The notes under the pieces were generated by a model. That model was not told where the DNA came from. It worked only from the letters and a program-made list of their open reading frames with translations, and ran no database searches. The position numbers and the translations under genes are program-made. Below, piece after piece: positions 9,954-21,792 of a stretch of 64,000 nt of DNA. The stretch spans positions 124,001 through 188,000 of the forward strand of contig JAIVFJ010000034.1 in the NCBI GenBank assembly GCA_025765615.1, in the 5' to 3' direction. Numbering within the stretch: position 1 is the stretch's first letter; the number at the start of each line of letters is the position of its first letter. Origin of the DNA: Zopfochytrium polystomum. Taxonomy: Eukaryota > Chytridiomycota > Chytridiomycetes > Chytridiales > Chytridiaceae.

Positions 9954-11310
9954 TTTTAAATTTTTTTTGTAGTTCAGTCAAAGAAGAGGGGGATTCATGT
10001 TTCCTTTTCTTACCTGGCACGACGACGGCCTGGATCGGCGAGTCGGATGGCAGCGCGCGGACGCCGACAAATTTGTTCAACCTCTCCTCGGCAAACGCCG
10101 CTCTGTACGCCCTCACCAACTCTCCGATCCTCCTCTGCAACCCCTCCGCGTCCCTCTCGATCGCCGCATACGCGCAATCCACGGCAACCAGCGCATGCGG
10201 CGGGATGGCCGTCGAAAACACCAACGGTCTTGCATAGTTAACAAGGAACCGTTTCAGGACCTTCGGTCCGAGTACAGCGGCGCCGTGCGCGCCGACGGCC
10301 TTGCCAAAGGTGTGGAGGCGGGCAAAGACGCGGGCCTCGAGGCCGTGGTGGGCGACGAGGCCGCGGCCCTGCGGGCCGCAGACGCCGGTGGAGTGGGCCT
10401 CGTCGACGACGAGGACGGCGCCGCCGGCGGCGGTGAGGCGCGGGTCGGCGAGGGCGGCGACGATGGCGGGAAGCGGGGCGGCGTCGCCGTCCATGCTGTA
10501 GATGGCTTCGACGGCGACGACGATGCCGGGCATGGACGGTTTGGTTTGCTTGTTGGAGGAGGAGGAGTGGTATGATGCTGCTTCGCGGACGATGCGGTCT
10601 GCCTCTTCGGCGAGGACCTGACGGAGGTGGGCGACGTCGTTATGTCTGAACGCGCGGACGGTGCGGGGTTCTCTGGCACGGCGGGCGCCGTCGTGGACGC
10701 TGGCGTGGACCAGCTCGTCGATGACGGTGGCGCCGCCGGGCTGCGGGAGTGTCGACATGAGGGCGAGGTTGGCGTCGTAGCCCGAGTTGAAGAGGAGCGC
10801 GGCGGGTGCGCGGTGGAAGCGGGCGAGGCGCCGCTCGAGGGCGGCCGCGGCGCGCGAGTTGCCGGTCAGCAGGCGCGAGCCGGTGGAGCCGAGGACAGGG
10901 GCGGGGAGGTAGGGCGTTGTGGTGGTGGCGTCGGCGGCATTGGTGGCGGTGGTGTCCATGGTGCTGGCGCGGGTTCTGCCGGACGCGCGGGCAGCATCGG
11001 CAGCATTAGTAGCATCAGCATCGGCAGCCGCAGCAGCCAGACGCTTCAAGAAGAGGTTGCGGACGTCGGGCCGCCTCGCCAAGCCAAAGTAGTCGTTTGA
11101 CGAAAAGTCGACCATCCTGGTCGTCGTCGTTGCAGCCGTCGAGTCGTCGTCGAGCGGATCCCCAAAGCCATCGCCGTCGTGGGCGTCTGTTGAACGAGAA
11201 GAGTCGTCGTGGTCATCGCGGTCATCGTGGTGGTGGTGGTGGTGGTCGATGGAGCGCAGCAGGCCGACGGCGGCGCGGCGGTCGAGTGCGGCGGCGAGCG
11301 CGTCCTCCAT
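9583..11310 (-). CDS. 8-amino-7-oxononanoate (KAPA) synthase, PLP-dependent
   Basis: Two exons, 11310..10014 and 9917..9583, 543 residues. Alpha-oxoamine synthase fold: FSSNDYFGLARRPDV near residue 60, GSTGSRLLTGNS, LFNSGYDANLALMSTL, DELVHASVHDGAR, VDEAHSTGVCGPQGRG, and the PLP-lysine region LHTFGKAVGAHGAAVLG. The pattern fits KAPA synthase (pimeloyl-CoA plus L-alanine to KAPA, the first committed step of biotin synthesis) better than ALA synthase or serine palmitoyltransferase, though orthology is not proven. A His-6 run and an Ala/Asp-rich insert interrupt the N-terminal third. The C-terminus is ...GARVARL; ARL matches the PTS1 consensus [SAC][KRH][LM], and fungal KAPA synthase is known to be peroxisomal. 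The 96-nt intron (10013..9918) has no in-frame stop. ATG 11310 (MEDALAAALDRR) is preferred to the upstream in-frame ATG. Confidence 0.85.
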
Positions 11311-11950
11311 GATTGACTGACTGATGATCGATCCGTCGGACAATCGGCGCCGCTCCAACAACAATGATAATAGTTGGGCGGGGAATCTGTTCCCGTTGTT
11401 TTGCGACAAAAAGGGAAGAAAAAAAGTACAAAGTTTACCCGCGCTCAATCACGCATTGTCAAGATCACACGATCAACACTCTGCCCGCCCCGCTGCCCGT
11501 ACTGTATGTACAGCAGATGCGATGATAACGTCCCAGATTCCTTTCCCGCGCGCTCGGGGGAGCAGAAGGTGCGCGTTGTTGTGCGTTGTGCGTTGTGCGT
11601 TGCACGTTGCGCGTTGCGCGAAGGTGGGTGGGTGGGTGGGTGGGTTAGTCTGTTTGACCCAGAGGCGGCGGGGGGGCGTCTCTCTTTTGCCGTTTGCGGC
11701 AGCAGCAGCAGCAAGGCCCCTTTCTTGCTTCCTCCTTTCTTTCTTCTTCCCTCATCCTGCTTCTTTGTTCTTCTTCTTCTTCTTTCATCATCGTCATCAT
11801 CATCAATCATCATCATCTTCTCCTTCTTAATTATCATTGTTCTTGCTTCTTCTTATCTTTTTGCTAATCCTCCTTGAAGGCGAGGTGGGGGGAAAAAGGA
11901 GAAGAACAAAGATAAAAAAAAAAGAACGACTCGATCATCAAACTGAAATA
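11311..11950. other. divergent intergenic region
   Basis: Between the KAPA synthase ATG (minus) and the coiled-coil gene ATG (plus). Contains imperfect GTTGCGC/GTTGTGC repeats at about 11574-11620, a GGTG run (11623-11645) and CAT/ATC-rich DNA (11784-11840). Presumably the shared promoter region. Confidence 0.4.
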
Positions 11951-12418
11951 ATGGACACGTCGACGCCACGTCATCCAGCACAACGGCAGCAGCAGCAGCA
12001 GCAGCATAATCCCCAGCACTCCCGCCCGCCAACACCCTCGACCCTGTCCTCCTCGTCCTCCTCCCACCGTCCCCGCAACCACCCACGCACCACACCCCCC
12101 TACACCATCGCCCACCCCGCACCTCCTGCCCCTCCTCCCACAACCCCTCGCGGCCCCGCCCCCGCCCCCGCCCACGCACCCTCTGTCCCCTTTCCCGCAA
12201 CACAACCCTCCCACCACCACCACCACCCAGTCGGCGCGCTTTCCGGTCGGCGCCCCGGTCCCGGCGGCGGCGGGGGCGGGATCTGGATCAACGTGCAGAG
12301 CGAGCTCGAGACGCGCGTGACGCGGCAGGAGGAGGGGGCGGAGGAGGCGGCGGGGATGAACGAGGGTTCGTTTGTTTCTTTCCCCCTGCTCCTCCCACTG
12401 ACACTAACGCACATACAC

Positions 12419-12471
<53 letters not shown>

Positions 12472-12908
12472 CAAACAAACACAGAATGCACCGCGCTGCT
12501 CTCGCGGATCCAGAAAGTGAAGGCGATGGTAACGAGGCCCCCTCGCTTCGTATTATGAACCACTCCCACAGCACGTTTCCCACACTTATAACAACAACAA
12601 CAACCACCAACCAAACCAACCAACCTGAAAAAACAAAAAAAAAAAAAAAAAAAAAACAAACAAAATAGGCGTCCTCGCACCTGACCGCATCGCGCGCGCG
12701 CGGCGCGCAAATGTCGGCGGCGGTGGCGGCGCTGCGCGAGGTGTCGCTGGAGCTGCTGCTTGCGGCGGACTACCCGGAGCCGCCAAAAGCGCGCGGCGGA
12801 GGGTCGTCGTCGTCGTCGGCAAGGGGGACGGCCGACGGCGGGTCGGTTGAAGGCGGTGCTGCGACGGACGACGACGACGGCGGCCGCCGCGGGGAGCCTG
12901 CGGTTTGA
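11951..12908 (+). CDS. small coiled-coil protein, unrecognised
   Basis: Three exons: 11951..12365, 12485..12528 and 12669..12908, 232 residues. The first donor is an unusual GTTCGT, the second GTAACG; acceptors CAG and TAG. Residues 1-115 are low-complexity (Gln run, Ser run, Pro/Thr, His-5). The structured part spans all three exons: WINVQSELETRVTRQEEGAE, then NECTALLSRIQKVKAM, then ASSHLTASRARGAQMSAAVA, heptad-like and helical. The tail is Gly/Ser/Asp-rich. Size and helical layout would suit a BLOC-1/BORC-type or kinetochore-type adaptor subunit, but I see no diagnostic signature and make no functional claim. Intron 1 carries a long CA microsatellite, intron 2 a poly-A tract. Confidence 0.6.
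12423..12470. repeat. CA microsatellite in intron
   Basis: About 24 uninterrupted CA units inside intron 1 of the coiled-coil gene. Confidence 0.9.
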
Positions 12909-13149
12909 AAGTGAAAAGAGAGAGGGAGAGGCAGGAACAAAAAAGACTCCTCCAGCTTTATTCTTTTCCGATGCATCAAACCGCCTATCTGCAAAGCCGG
13001 TAGTTTTCCTTTTTTTATTTCTTTCTTTTTATTTCTTAGTTTACTCGCCCACCGCCCAAACAGTCCCTAAACACACCCACACAGCCTTCCGAAACTCCAT
13101 TCCCCAACACAACTTCTCCATCTGCTCTCTTTCTTTCTCGTTCTTTTTC

Positions 13150-15419
13150 TCACATGACGATGCGCGGCTCCAAAATGTTGTCGCTGACGCTCTGCACAGA
13201 CAAATCAACGAAAATAAAAACAGTCAGTAACTGCTTCACAATCCCCGACGCGCTGTTACCGTTTTCCTCGCTGTCGGTCTCTCTCTCTCTCCTTCTCACT
13301 CTCTCTCACACCTCTCACCCCCCCTCCCCGCCCCCCTTCCATCGCCCTCACCTTGTGCGGCAGCACCGACCCGCCGTTGACAAAGATCTCGTCGGCGACG
13401 TGCACGTCCTCGCCCAGCACCGTCGTGTTGTCGATGCGGCTCTGCAAAAGTGTGTGTGTGGTTTGTTAGTGAGGGCGAAAAAGAATGTACTTCTTGTTGA
13501 GGAACGGTACGACCTCCTCACACACACGCACACAAACTTACCCATCTGCCGACCGACGAGTGCCATCCAATGATCGAGTCCTTGACCCACGCGTTCTAAA
13601 AAGAAGGGAGAAAAACAACGTGTCAGCTCCTTTTAAAAAAAAATCCCCAAAAAGGAACACCCCAAAATACTCACATCCTTCACAACCGCGCCCTTCATAA
13701 CCACCGTCCTCACAAGCCTCACGCCGTTCCCAACCCTCGCTCCGGGTCCGACCACAACGTCCGGCCCAATCTTGCAGTCCCGGCCGACGGTGGCGGTCGG
13801 GTCGACGACGGCGTTTCCGACGACGGTGGTGCCGGGGCCGAGGGCGGGCTGGTGGGCCGAGGGCGGGGTTCCCTGCACGGGTGACGTCGCCGCCGTTGCC
13901 GCGGCGGGGGACGTTGCGGGCGGGGCGGCGGCTGCGAGGAGGAGGTCTGAGCGGCGGGCCCGGAGGGAGGCGAGGTAGAGCGAGGTGCCGGTCAAAAAAT
14001 CCTTTGGCTGGCCGACGTCGGCCCAGAAGCCGTGCAGGGGGGTGGCGTGGAGTTGGCCGTCGCGCGCCATGAAGGGGAAGACTTCTTTTTCGATCGACAT
14101 GGTTTGGTTGTCCTTTGGGGGTAGTGGGTGGTCACGTGAGAACAAAAGCCAACGCAAAATCACCCCCACAAACCCCTCACCGGAATCCTCTTCAGCATCT
14201 CGACGCCAAACACGTAAATGCCCGCGTTGATCTGGTCGCCGACCCAGTCCTTTGGCTTCTCGACAAAGCGCGCGATCTGGGTGGACCCGGGCTGGGTGAC
14301 GACGACGCCGAACTTGGACGGGTCCTCGACCTTGGTGGTCATGAGGGTGCCTTCCTTGCCGTGGGCGCGGTGGAAGGCGAGGAGGTCGGCGAAGGGGAAC
14401 TCGCAGATGACGTCCGAGTTGAGGACAAAGAAGGGCGCGTCGTCGGCGGTGAGGATGGCGCGCGCGAGGCCGAGGGGGCCGGCTTTATTTTGTTTCGTGT
14501 ATTGGGGGAGGGCGGGGTTGCGTTGTTTTTTTGTTTTTTTGTTTTGTTTTTTATTGAGTGAATCAGTGAAAAACGAAAATAAAACAAAAAGAGAATAAAA
14601 CCAAACGTTACCGGTTCCCAACGGCTCGGGCTCGATCGAAAAGTGAATCTTGACGCCGTACTCCTCCTCGACCTGGTGCATGGCGTTGACCATGACGTCG
14701 GGCTGGTAGTTGACGGCCAGCACAATGTCCTTGACGCCGACCTGGGCTAGAGCCGCGATCTGGTGGATGATCATCGGCTTGTTGCAGAACGGCACGAGCG
14801 GCTTGGGGATCGAAAAGGTCAGGGGGCGGAGGCGTGTGCCGAAGCCTGTGGTAGGGAAGAGGGGGGCGTGGGGAAGAGGAGTGGGGGTTAGTAACTATGT
14901 CATTGGCGCGTGCTTGTTTTTTCCCCATAATTAAATTTTGGTAGAAGGGCGCGCCATGATCCAAAAATCAAGATCAGCCCCTCGCGGAATCCAGCCCAAC
15001 TCCCGGATGCCGTACGCTTGGATGCGACGCGAACGATGGTGCGCGTAGATGCGTGTGCATCCGATCGGATGGATGCGTGGAGGGATGGGGCAGCGGAGAA
15101 GGCGACGTTGATCTGAAAAGTTTGGCGGTACTTCTCCGGGCCATCGGACTCCGGAGGGGCGGGGCTCCCCGGGCCCTCCTTATCCGCCGCGTAGATGATT
15201 CGATCGGGGGAAAGGAAAGGGGTGCGAAGGGGGTGGATCGGGCCGGAGTGTTCGCGCGCCTGTCCGGTTGCGCCGTTTTCGCGTTCGTCGAGACGCCCAC
15301 CATCTCCATCCGCCCAGCCTGCGATCTGTCGCTGCGAAGGCACGCGCGCTCGTGCCCGCCCCAAACCTCGCTCGAAAGAGAAGAGCAGGTTTACCTCCGA
15401 CGAGGATGAGAGCCTTCAT
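13150..15419 (-). CDS. mannose-1-phosphate guanylyltransferase (GDP-mannose pyrophosphorylase)
   Basis: Seven exons: 15419..15395, 14845..14612, 14482..14181, 14112..13675, 13595..13542, 13441..13352, 13191..13150, 394 residues. Catalyses GTP + mannose-1-P to GDP-mannose + PPi for glycosylation and wall mannan; cytosolic. The signature is joined across exons 1 and 2: MKALILVGG then [17 protein letters not shown] and [16 protein letters not shown]. Also visible: [70 protein letters not shown] and [16 protein letters not shown]. The C-terminal left-handed beta-helix hexapeptides ([20 protein letters not shown], then [28 protein letters not shown]) end in ILEPRIVM. It is about 30 residues longer than the usual fungal enzyme because of an Ala/Pro/Thr insert (about residues 245-276) between the catalytic and beta-helix domains. 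Intron 1 is 549 bp after only 25 coding bases. Confidence 0.95.
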
Positions 15420-15987
15420 TTCTGTTGGTGTTGTGTTGTTGTTATTGTCGTGCGGTGCGAGGGTGTGTGGGGAGGCAAGGCGCGCCGGTTCGTTCTTTGT
15501 GTGGCTTGCGCGATGTACGTGCGGCGTTTCAAAAAAGAAAAGAAAGAAACGGTAAAACAACCAAAAAAATGCAGACAAAAATTTCGGTGAAGAAAAACAG
15601 GAAAAATGAAAAAAAGGAAAAGAAAAAAAGATGGCGTTTTCTTTTTTTTTCTCCATCGCCCCCGCGCTGGAACATGTTGAACGGTTTCCAAAACGGCATA
15701 AATGTTCCTTCACATTCTCCACGTCGGTGACCAGGAGAGAATTAATTACCACGTGTATTTCGCGCTCCAACCGCCCCCTTCCCCACAAGGTATGAGCGTC
15801 GCCGCCAGTCACACCGAGAGATGTCCGAAAATGCAACAAACAAACAGGGATTCTCGAGCACTGAAAGTTGCATCAAGCCCCGCCAGGAAAACCGTTAACC
15901 ACACACACACACACTTGGGGCGAGAGGCAACAGAGCCCGCCCTGCCCTCCAGGCGACGACGAGTAGATGTTCCCCTCCCTCCCCCCC

Positions 15988-16027
<40 letters not shown>

Positions 16028-16785
16028 GTAACTGTTTGCACTCCTTGCAGCCTGCTCTAAACCCACATGATTTCGCTGCAAAAACAGTATTATAACATCT
16101 AGCACAAAGTAAGAGAATTCCTCCCCCCCCCCATGTCCTTTGCAAAATCACCTCCGTCGTCCAGGGCCGCAAAACCCGCCAAGCTTGGTACTCACGTCAT
16201 TTCGGGGGAGGGTAGTGGAAAGACTTCTCCAGGATAAAATAACGAGTTCTGAAACAAGAACGGAAACCACCCTGATTTGGAATCGCACTGCGGACGGAAT
16301 CCGGCGTGTTGCGTTGTGTGCGTGGTCTTTTGATGCGGACAGCGTTGCGCCAAGGGAGCAAATTTTTTGGCCTTCGGTGGACTTGGACAGGGGACGGAGA
16401 GAGTTCGGCGACCTTTTGTCGACGATTCCGTCAGAGGCGCCCTCTGAAACGAGCGGGAACAATCTGAAACGTAGTGATTTTTTTGGGGGGCGAAAAATTT
16501 TTTTTTTCCATCGCCTGGCTGCTCCCTCTCAGTGCGCCATTAGCAATCGAGCGATTGTCTGGCATTTCCAGAAAGGGAACGCACCGAGAGTTCCGGGCGG
16601 TGATTTTGCGTTTTTTTTTTATTGACTGTTTCTGGCAAGCCGCCTCTTGCTTTTTTAGAGGCGATGGTGTGCAGAGACGAGATAGAGGGGGAGAGAGAGA
16701 GAGAGACATCGGGCACAAAGAGAGACAGGAAGAGTGCTTCAGTCTGTGCGTTGTTGTGCGAGTGAGTGTTTGGCACATGAGCGTG

Positions 16786-16830
<45 letters not shown>

Positions 16831-17192
16831 ATATCTTTCACGCCACCAGGATTCCTCAAATTGTCTTGGCTTCCTCAGCATGGGAGACAGACACGTTCTG
16901 TCTCTCAGTCTCTGTCTCTTCCATCTCGGTGACGGTGCCCCCCTAACCTTCAACCCTCCAATGATTGGTTGCCTCAAGTTGCGGCGGCCTGCCCAGTTCA
17001 ATATGCCGTTTCGGTGTTTTTCCGTACACGGTCCCTCGATACTCCAAATTGGTTCTTGTTTGCTCTCTCTCTCTCTCTTTTCTTTTATTTGTCATTGCTT
17101 GAGCGTAAGAGAACGGAGATGCGGTGAGAGGTGTGAGTGTGTGTGCGAGTGAGAGAGAGGAAGCGAGAACGAGAGAGCGACAAAGAAAGATG

Positions 17193-17269
<77 letters not shown>

Positions 17270-17716
17270 CAAAAGCTGGAGCTCACCAAAGCGGCCAAAG
17301 AGATCTCTCGACCCTATCAATAAATACACAAGAGCGAGAAAACGGGTGCAGTCAGTAGAGGCTGCGCTCCCAACTCGGACGAGAGATCGGGAGAGAGGGA
17401 GAGGAGGCGCACTCGACCCGCTTGTCGACGCACTCACCACCCAGCGGGCCAACAACCCTCCTATCCCACCTACACACCCGCGGACATTAGCTGGCACCAG
17501 CAGCCGCCACCAGCCACCAGCCACCAACCAACGCCCATTACTCCCACCCTCAGCAGTCAGAGCTGCTGCCGACCTGTGGCAGGACATCTTTCTTCGTGGC
17601 ATTGGATTCCTACGTTTAGCGACGGAAGAGTCGAAGCGATCGTCTCCTGTGTTCTCACGCACACGCACACACTCGCACTCCAAACAAAAAAAAACAACCA
17701 CCTTCCCCTTCCCTCC
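15420..17716. other. long divergent intergenic region with microsatellites
   Basis: 2.3 kb between the pyrophosphorylase (minus) and the Sfp1-like gene (plus). Holds a C-run/T-run (about 15982-16026), a GT repeat (about 16783-16829) and GA repeats (about 17195-17262). Several open frames here are microsatellite translations. The 17.3-17.7 kb part is a plausible 5' leader of the Sfp1-like gene. Confidence 0.5.
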
Positions 17717-20631
17717 ATGACTTCGCCCACGTCAGACGTTCTCATGCCAGAACAGCACCCACAGCTCCCGCAGCAGCAGTCCCCCACTCGCGCCGCGGCA
17801 GTCAACGTGCACCAAACCGCGACCTCAGCCTCCTCCTCCTCTCCAAACTCGGCTTCGTCTCATCACCACCTGCTCCCCGATCCCTTCTCCTCGCCATACC
17901 ACGGCGACAAAGCCGCACACACAATGGCAACGACACCGCTCCTCTCCCCACCCTTTGGTAGCTCCGGCGGGACTTTCCTGCCGTCGCCGCTTCCGGCGCC
18001 ATCGCTCACGTCAGGCGGCGGCGGCACCAGCGGGTTTGGTGCCGGCGACTCACTGGACGGTTCTGGTAGCGCGGGCGAGCTGCTCAACTTTGCCAAGTGG
18101 CTGGACAGCACCAAGGCGGCCGGCGCCGCCTCGGCGGCAACCGGACCCGGGGCTGCGTTGCCTCCCCCGGGAGTTTCCGTACTTACGAGCGACATCCTGA
18201 CGCCGCCGTCTTCCAACATCATTTCCGCCGCCTCGCTGCACAGCGAGGACGACGGCAACTCCTCCTCCTCCCACCACCAGCAACCCTCGCCGTCGTCGCA
18301 GACGTTGCTAGCCGCCCCGACGCCTTTCGACCGCCGCAGCAGCGTCGTACCCGCTGACTTTTTGCTCAAGCAGTTTTCGCTGTCGCCCGTCGATGCGGCC
18401 TCGGCCGGATCCATGGGCTCGCCCGCCGCCTCCTCCTCCTCCTTTGGCTTAATGGACATCTCTTCCCCGCCAGACCCCACCGCTCTGCCCCTCTGGCTCA
18501 CGGGCTTCCCCTCCACCGCCACCGCCGCGCCCGGCGGCGACGGCATGTCGGGCGGGATCACCGCAGGCAGCGAGTCGGCAACATCGTCACTGTTCCCGGA
18601 CTTTTCTGCGTTCGAGGCGCTGCGCATCCAGTCGCCGGTGCCGGCGGCGCTGCCTCTCCTGTCCACGTCGGCGGCGTCGCTTTCGTCGTCGCCGGCCAGC
18701 GACGGGTCAGCGATGTTGCAGCAATACCACGGCCTGCAGCACAGCCACCCCGCTCTGTACAGGAACCACCAATTGCTTCAGACGCCCGTGCGAGCGGCTA
18801 GCACGCCTGTAGGCGACGTCGGGGCCGCAGCGGCCGCGGCGAGCTGGCTGGGCCGAGCCGGCGCTGCGGCCGTTGCGGCAGCCGCCGGGAGCGGCGGGGG
18901 CAGCAGCGTGGCTTTGAACGGCGCCAACAGCAGCAGCAGCAGTAGCAGCAGCAGCGCCGCGACGACAGCGACGACAGCAGGCGGCAGGAAGCGGCCGACG
19001 AGTCTCGTAGCGGGTCCTGGCGAGGTCGGCCAGTTCAAGTGTCCCACCCATCGCTGCTCAAAGGTATGCAACGGCAACATTCGTTGTTGATTTTAAGGGG
19101 TGTTCATGCACACACAAGGGGCTGGGCAGGTGCGCCACACGGAACCATACCAAAAACGAAGAAAAAAAATTTTTTCTCTCGATTTTGATATTTCCAGCAG
19201 CTGTGTGTTAGTGTGTGTGCCGTCCACCCCCGCCCATTCTTAATGAACTTAGCGCCCTAACTTTGGACAACTACTTTTTTTTCTTTGCCCTGTCATTCCC
19301 CCATCCCTTCCCTTCGCAAATAGGTCTTCTCGCGCTTTGAGCAACTGCAGCAGCACATACAAAGCCGCATGTGCGGGGCCGCGGCGCATGCTCCCACCAT
19401 GGCGTTTTCACCTATCCCCTTCCCCGCCACATCTGGCCGCCAGAAACCCCGACACCGATACTCGACGTCCATGTCGTCCTTCACGACACAAGCCACCCCC
19501 TCCTCCTCCTCCTCCTCCTCATCCTCCTCCTCATCCTCGAATATGGGCACTCCCAACCCTCCTGCCGCATCGTCCTCCCTGTTCCTCTCCTTCTCCTCCT
19601 CTACAACCGACTCCACCAGTTCCACCGCCGCCCAGGCCAGACCCTCTTCCAGCCTATCCTCACCATCCTCCTTCCTCCCCTCAACATCCCCCGCCGTCTC
19701 CAACCTTCCCGGAAAGGACTCTGACGACGGCAACTCCTCGGACGACAACGACGACGCGGACGACGGCTCGGACGACAATGCCGCCGCAGGGATCTCTGCG
19801 TCGCTTACCTCGCTCGCCACAACTTCGCCCGCGGACTCTAGCACCGTGACGCTGACTCCGCGCCAGATACGGCAGCTGCACCGCAAGAACCGGCGGCCGT
19901 ATTTTTGCCGGATCGAGGGGTGCACGCCAAAGCGGTACAAGAACTTGAACGGGCTCAAGTACCACGCGCGCATCACGCACCCGGGTATGGACTTTAACGG
20001 CGTCGTCAAGGGCAAGCTGACGCTGGCCGTCATGCGCGGCATGGAGGCCGGCGTGCCGCTGTCCTCCTTGGCTGTCGCGCAGGCCATGCAGGGTGTAGGG
20101 GCCCCGGGGAACCGCAGCGGTGCTGCGGTGGCGGCAGCCGCCGCCGCCGCAGAGGAGCATGTGCTTGTGCGACAGGGTGGGCCTGGGAGAGTAATGTCCG
20201 CAGGCCTGCGGACGATGGCGTCGCTGACGGGCATGTTTTCGACGGGGCCGCGGGCGGTGTCGTCGTCATCGCCGGGGTCGTCCGCCTCCACGGCCGCCGC
20301 TAATACCTCCATGTCGTCGCTTCAAGCGCCCGAGCAGCCATGGCTGATGCAACAGCAGCAACTCCACATCCAGCAGCTGCAAGAGCAGCAGCTGCGGCAG
20401 CACATGCAAGCGCAGCAGCAGCAGCTGCTTTTGCAGCACGAGCGGCTGCAGTACATCCGGCAGCTGCAGCTGCAGCACCAGCACCTTCAGCAACAGGCGA
20501 TGATGCAGGCGCAGCAACAGCAGCAACAACAGCCCGGCCAGCAGCAAGGTGCTTCGCAGCGCTGGAGCTTGCCCGCGGACTGGGGTCTGGGTATGTCGAG
20601 CGTACTTGATGACCTAGCCAACATGCCGTGA
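17717..20631 (+). CDS. C2H2-type zinc-finger transcription factor, Sfp1-like
   Basis: Two exons, 17717..19063 (GTATGC donor) and 19324..20631 (TAG acceptor), 884 residues. The first 430 residues are Ser/Pro/Ala/His-rich, as in activation domains. The intron interrupts finger 1: FKCPTHRCSK ends exon 1 and VFSRFEQLQQHIQSRMC opens exon 2, giving C-x4-C-x12-H-x5-C, a C2HC form. Finger 2 is PYFCRIEGCTPKRYKNLNGL followed by KYHARITH; the YKNxNGLKYH core is the hallmark of the Sfp1 family, with one extra residue between the second Cys and first His. Between the fingers is a Ser/Asp-rich spacer of about 170 residues. The C-terminal third is Gln-rich (residues about 755-860). Sfp1 proteins control ribosome biogenesis and growth in yeasts; that role here is by family only. 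Confidence 0.82.
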
Positions 20632-21391
20632 GCTGGAGAAAACGGCCCACGGAAAGTTTCCGGCAGACGCCATGCTGCCAATCAAGACACAAACTCTCCT
20701 AACTTCCCCTTATCTTTACACAAAATCACAAACCGCGCGCCAACCAGTCTTCCATCCAGCGCTCTCCTTTTCCGGTTTCCATTTTTCTAATGTTTCTTTA
20801 CTTCCCCCCTTCTTATCCAGGCCACTCCTCTCAACCGCCCCTCATCTCCCACATCGCGCTCCTAATCCGCGACCCCCCTCTTTGTGTTCGCGTATTTGTT
20901 CTTCCATTTTCTATATTATGTGTTTCCCTCCACCGCCGACGAACCCAAAGTGGTGGCTGAAATCTCAATCTTTTTGATTATTCGGCGCGCATCCCCAGAT
21001 CTTTTCCTTGTTATTTGTCGCAGCGCCCGTTTGCGCGCGCGCCGGTGCCGCCGTTTTTATGCGCACCCCTCCCAACCCCTTCCTTCTTTCCCTCGCGTTT
21101 TGTTATTGCGCGCCCCCCAACCTCCCTCCCTCTTCTCCTGCGCTACGGCACTATCGCATTCCTTACTTTATTGTTTGGCGCGGCGCCCATTCGTGTGCCC
21201 CACCTCACCGCCGTCTTTTCACGCGGTCAGCCTTTCCCGCTCACAGGGTTTTTTCCAACCTTCGCTTCTCATGGGGAAACATCCGCCTTTTTGAACCAAA
21301 AAAAAAAAAAAGGAAAAAGGAAAATAAAAAGAAATCACCCTTGAAGATCAGCTTCCATTCAGCTGATTAAGCTTATACTTTAGCCAGAGGC
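20632..21391. other. gene-free pyrimidine-rich region
   Basis: 3' of the Sfp1-like gene. C/T-rich with an A-run at 21299-21312. I see no gene. Confidence 0.4.
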
Positions 21392-21464
21392 AGCAGCGTA
21401 GTGTAGTGGAAGCAAGTTTGGCCTCATAACCCAAAGGTCGAACGATTGAAACGTTCCGCTGCTA
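21392..21464 (+). tRNA. degenerate initiator tRNA-Met copy (CAT)
   Basis: Matches the other four initiator-type copies in the window but has one extra base in the D/anticodon-stem junction and changes that break one of the three G:C pairs at the base of the anticodon stem (TTGGC against CCCAA) and alter the T-loop (ATTGAAA instead of ATCGAAA). The acceptor stem AGCAGCG/CGCTGCT is intact. Probably a tRNA pseudogene. Confidence 0.6.
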
Positions 21465-21792
21465 CGAAGATCCTTTTGATTGAGGCGAAAGTTATCTCAT
21501 GCTCTTTACTGCTCTCGCAGACCAAGTTCCCCTTCCGAAAGCGCGATCAATTCATAATAAATGACCTTTTGGTGAAACAGAGGTTGAGGACCGGCAACGC
21601 AAGCCCGATAGCGGGCCGAAGGTTCTAGTGCCAGGAAAATACTGTCGTCTGTTGGGAACTCACCGGCGGCGTCCGCCCCTTGAAGCGTCCGTCATATAGT
21701 TTCAGAGAGACATGGAGCTTTGGTCGTTGCCACTGGTGCGATGCGGAAGGATGAGTCGCTGCGGCTGTTTTTGAGACGGCACCCGGTCTTCA

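Noticed and set aside
14900..15364. 154-residue frame inside intron 1 of the pyrophosphorylase
   Set aside because: No start context, splice support or domain; chance open frame in a 549-bp intron.
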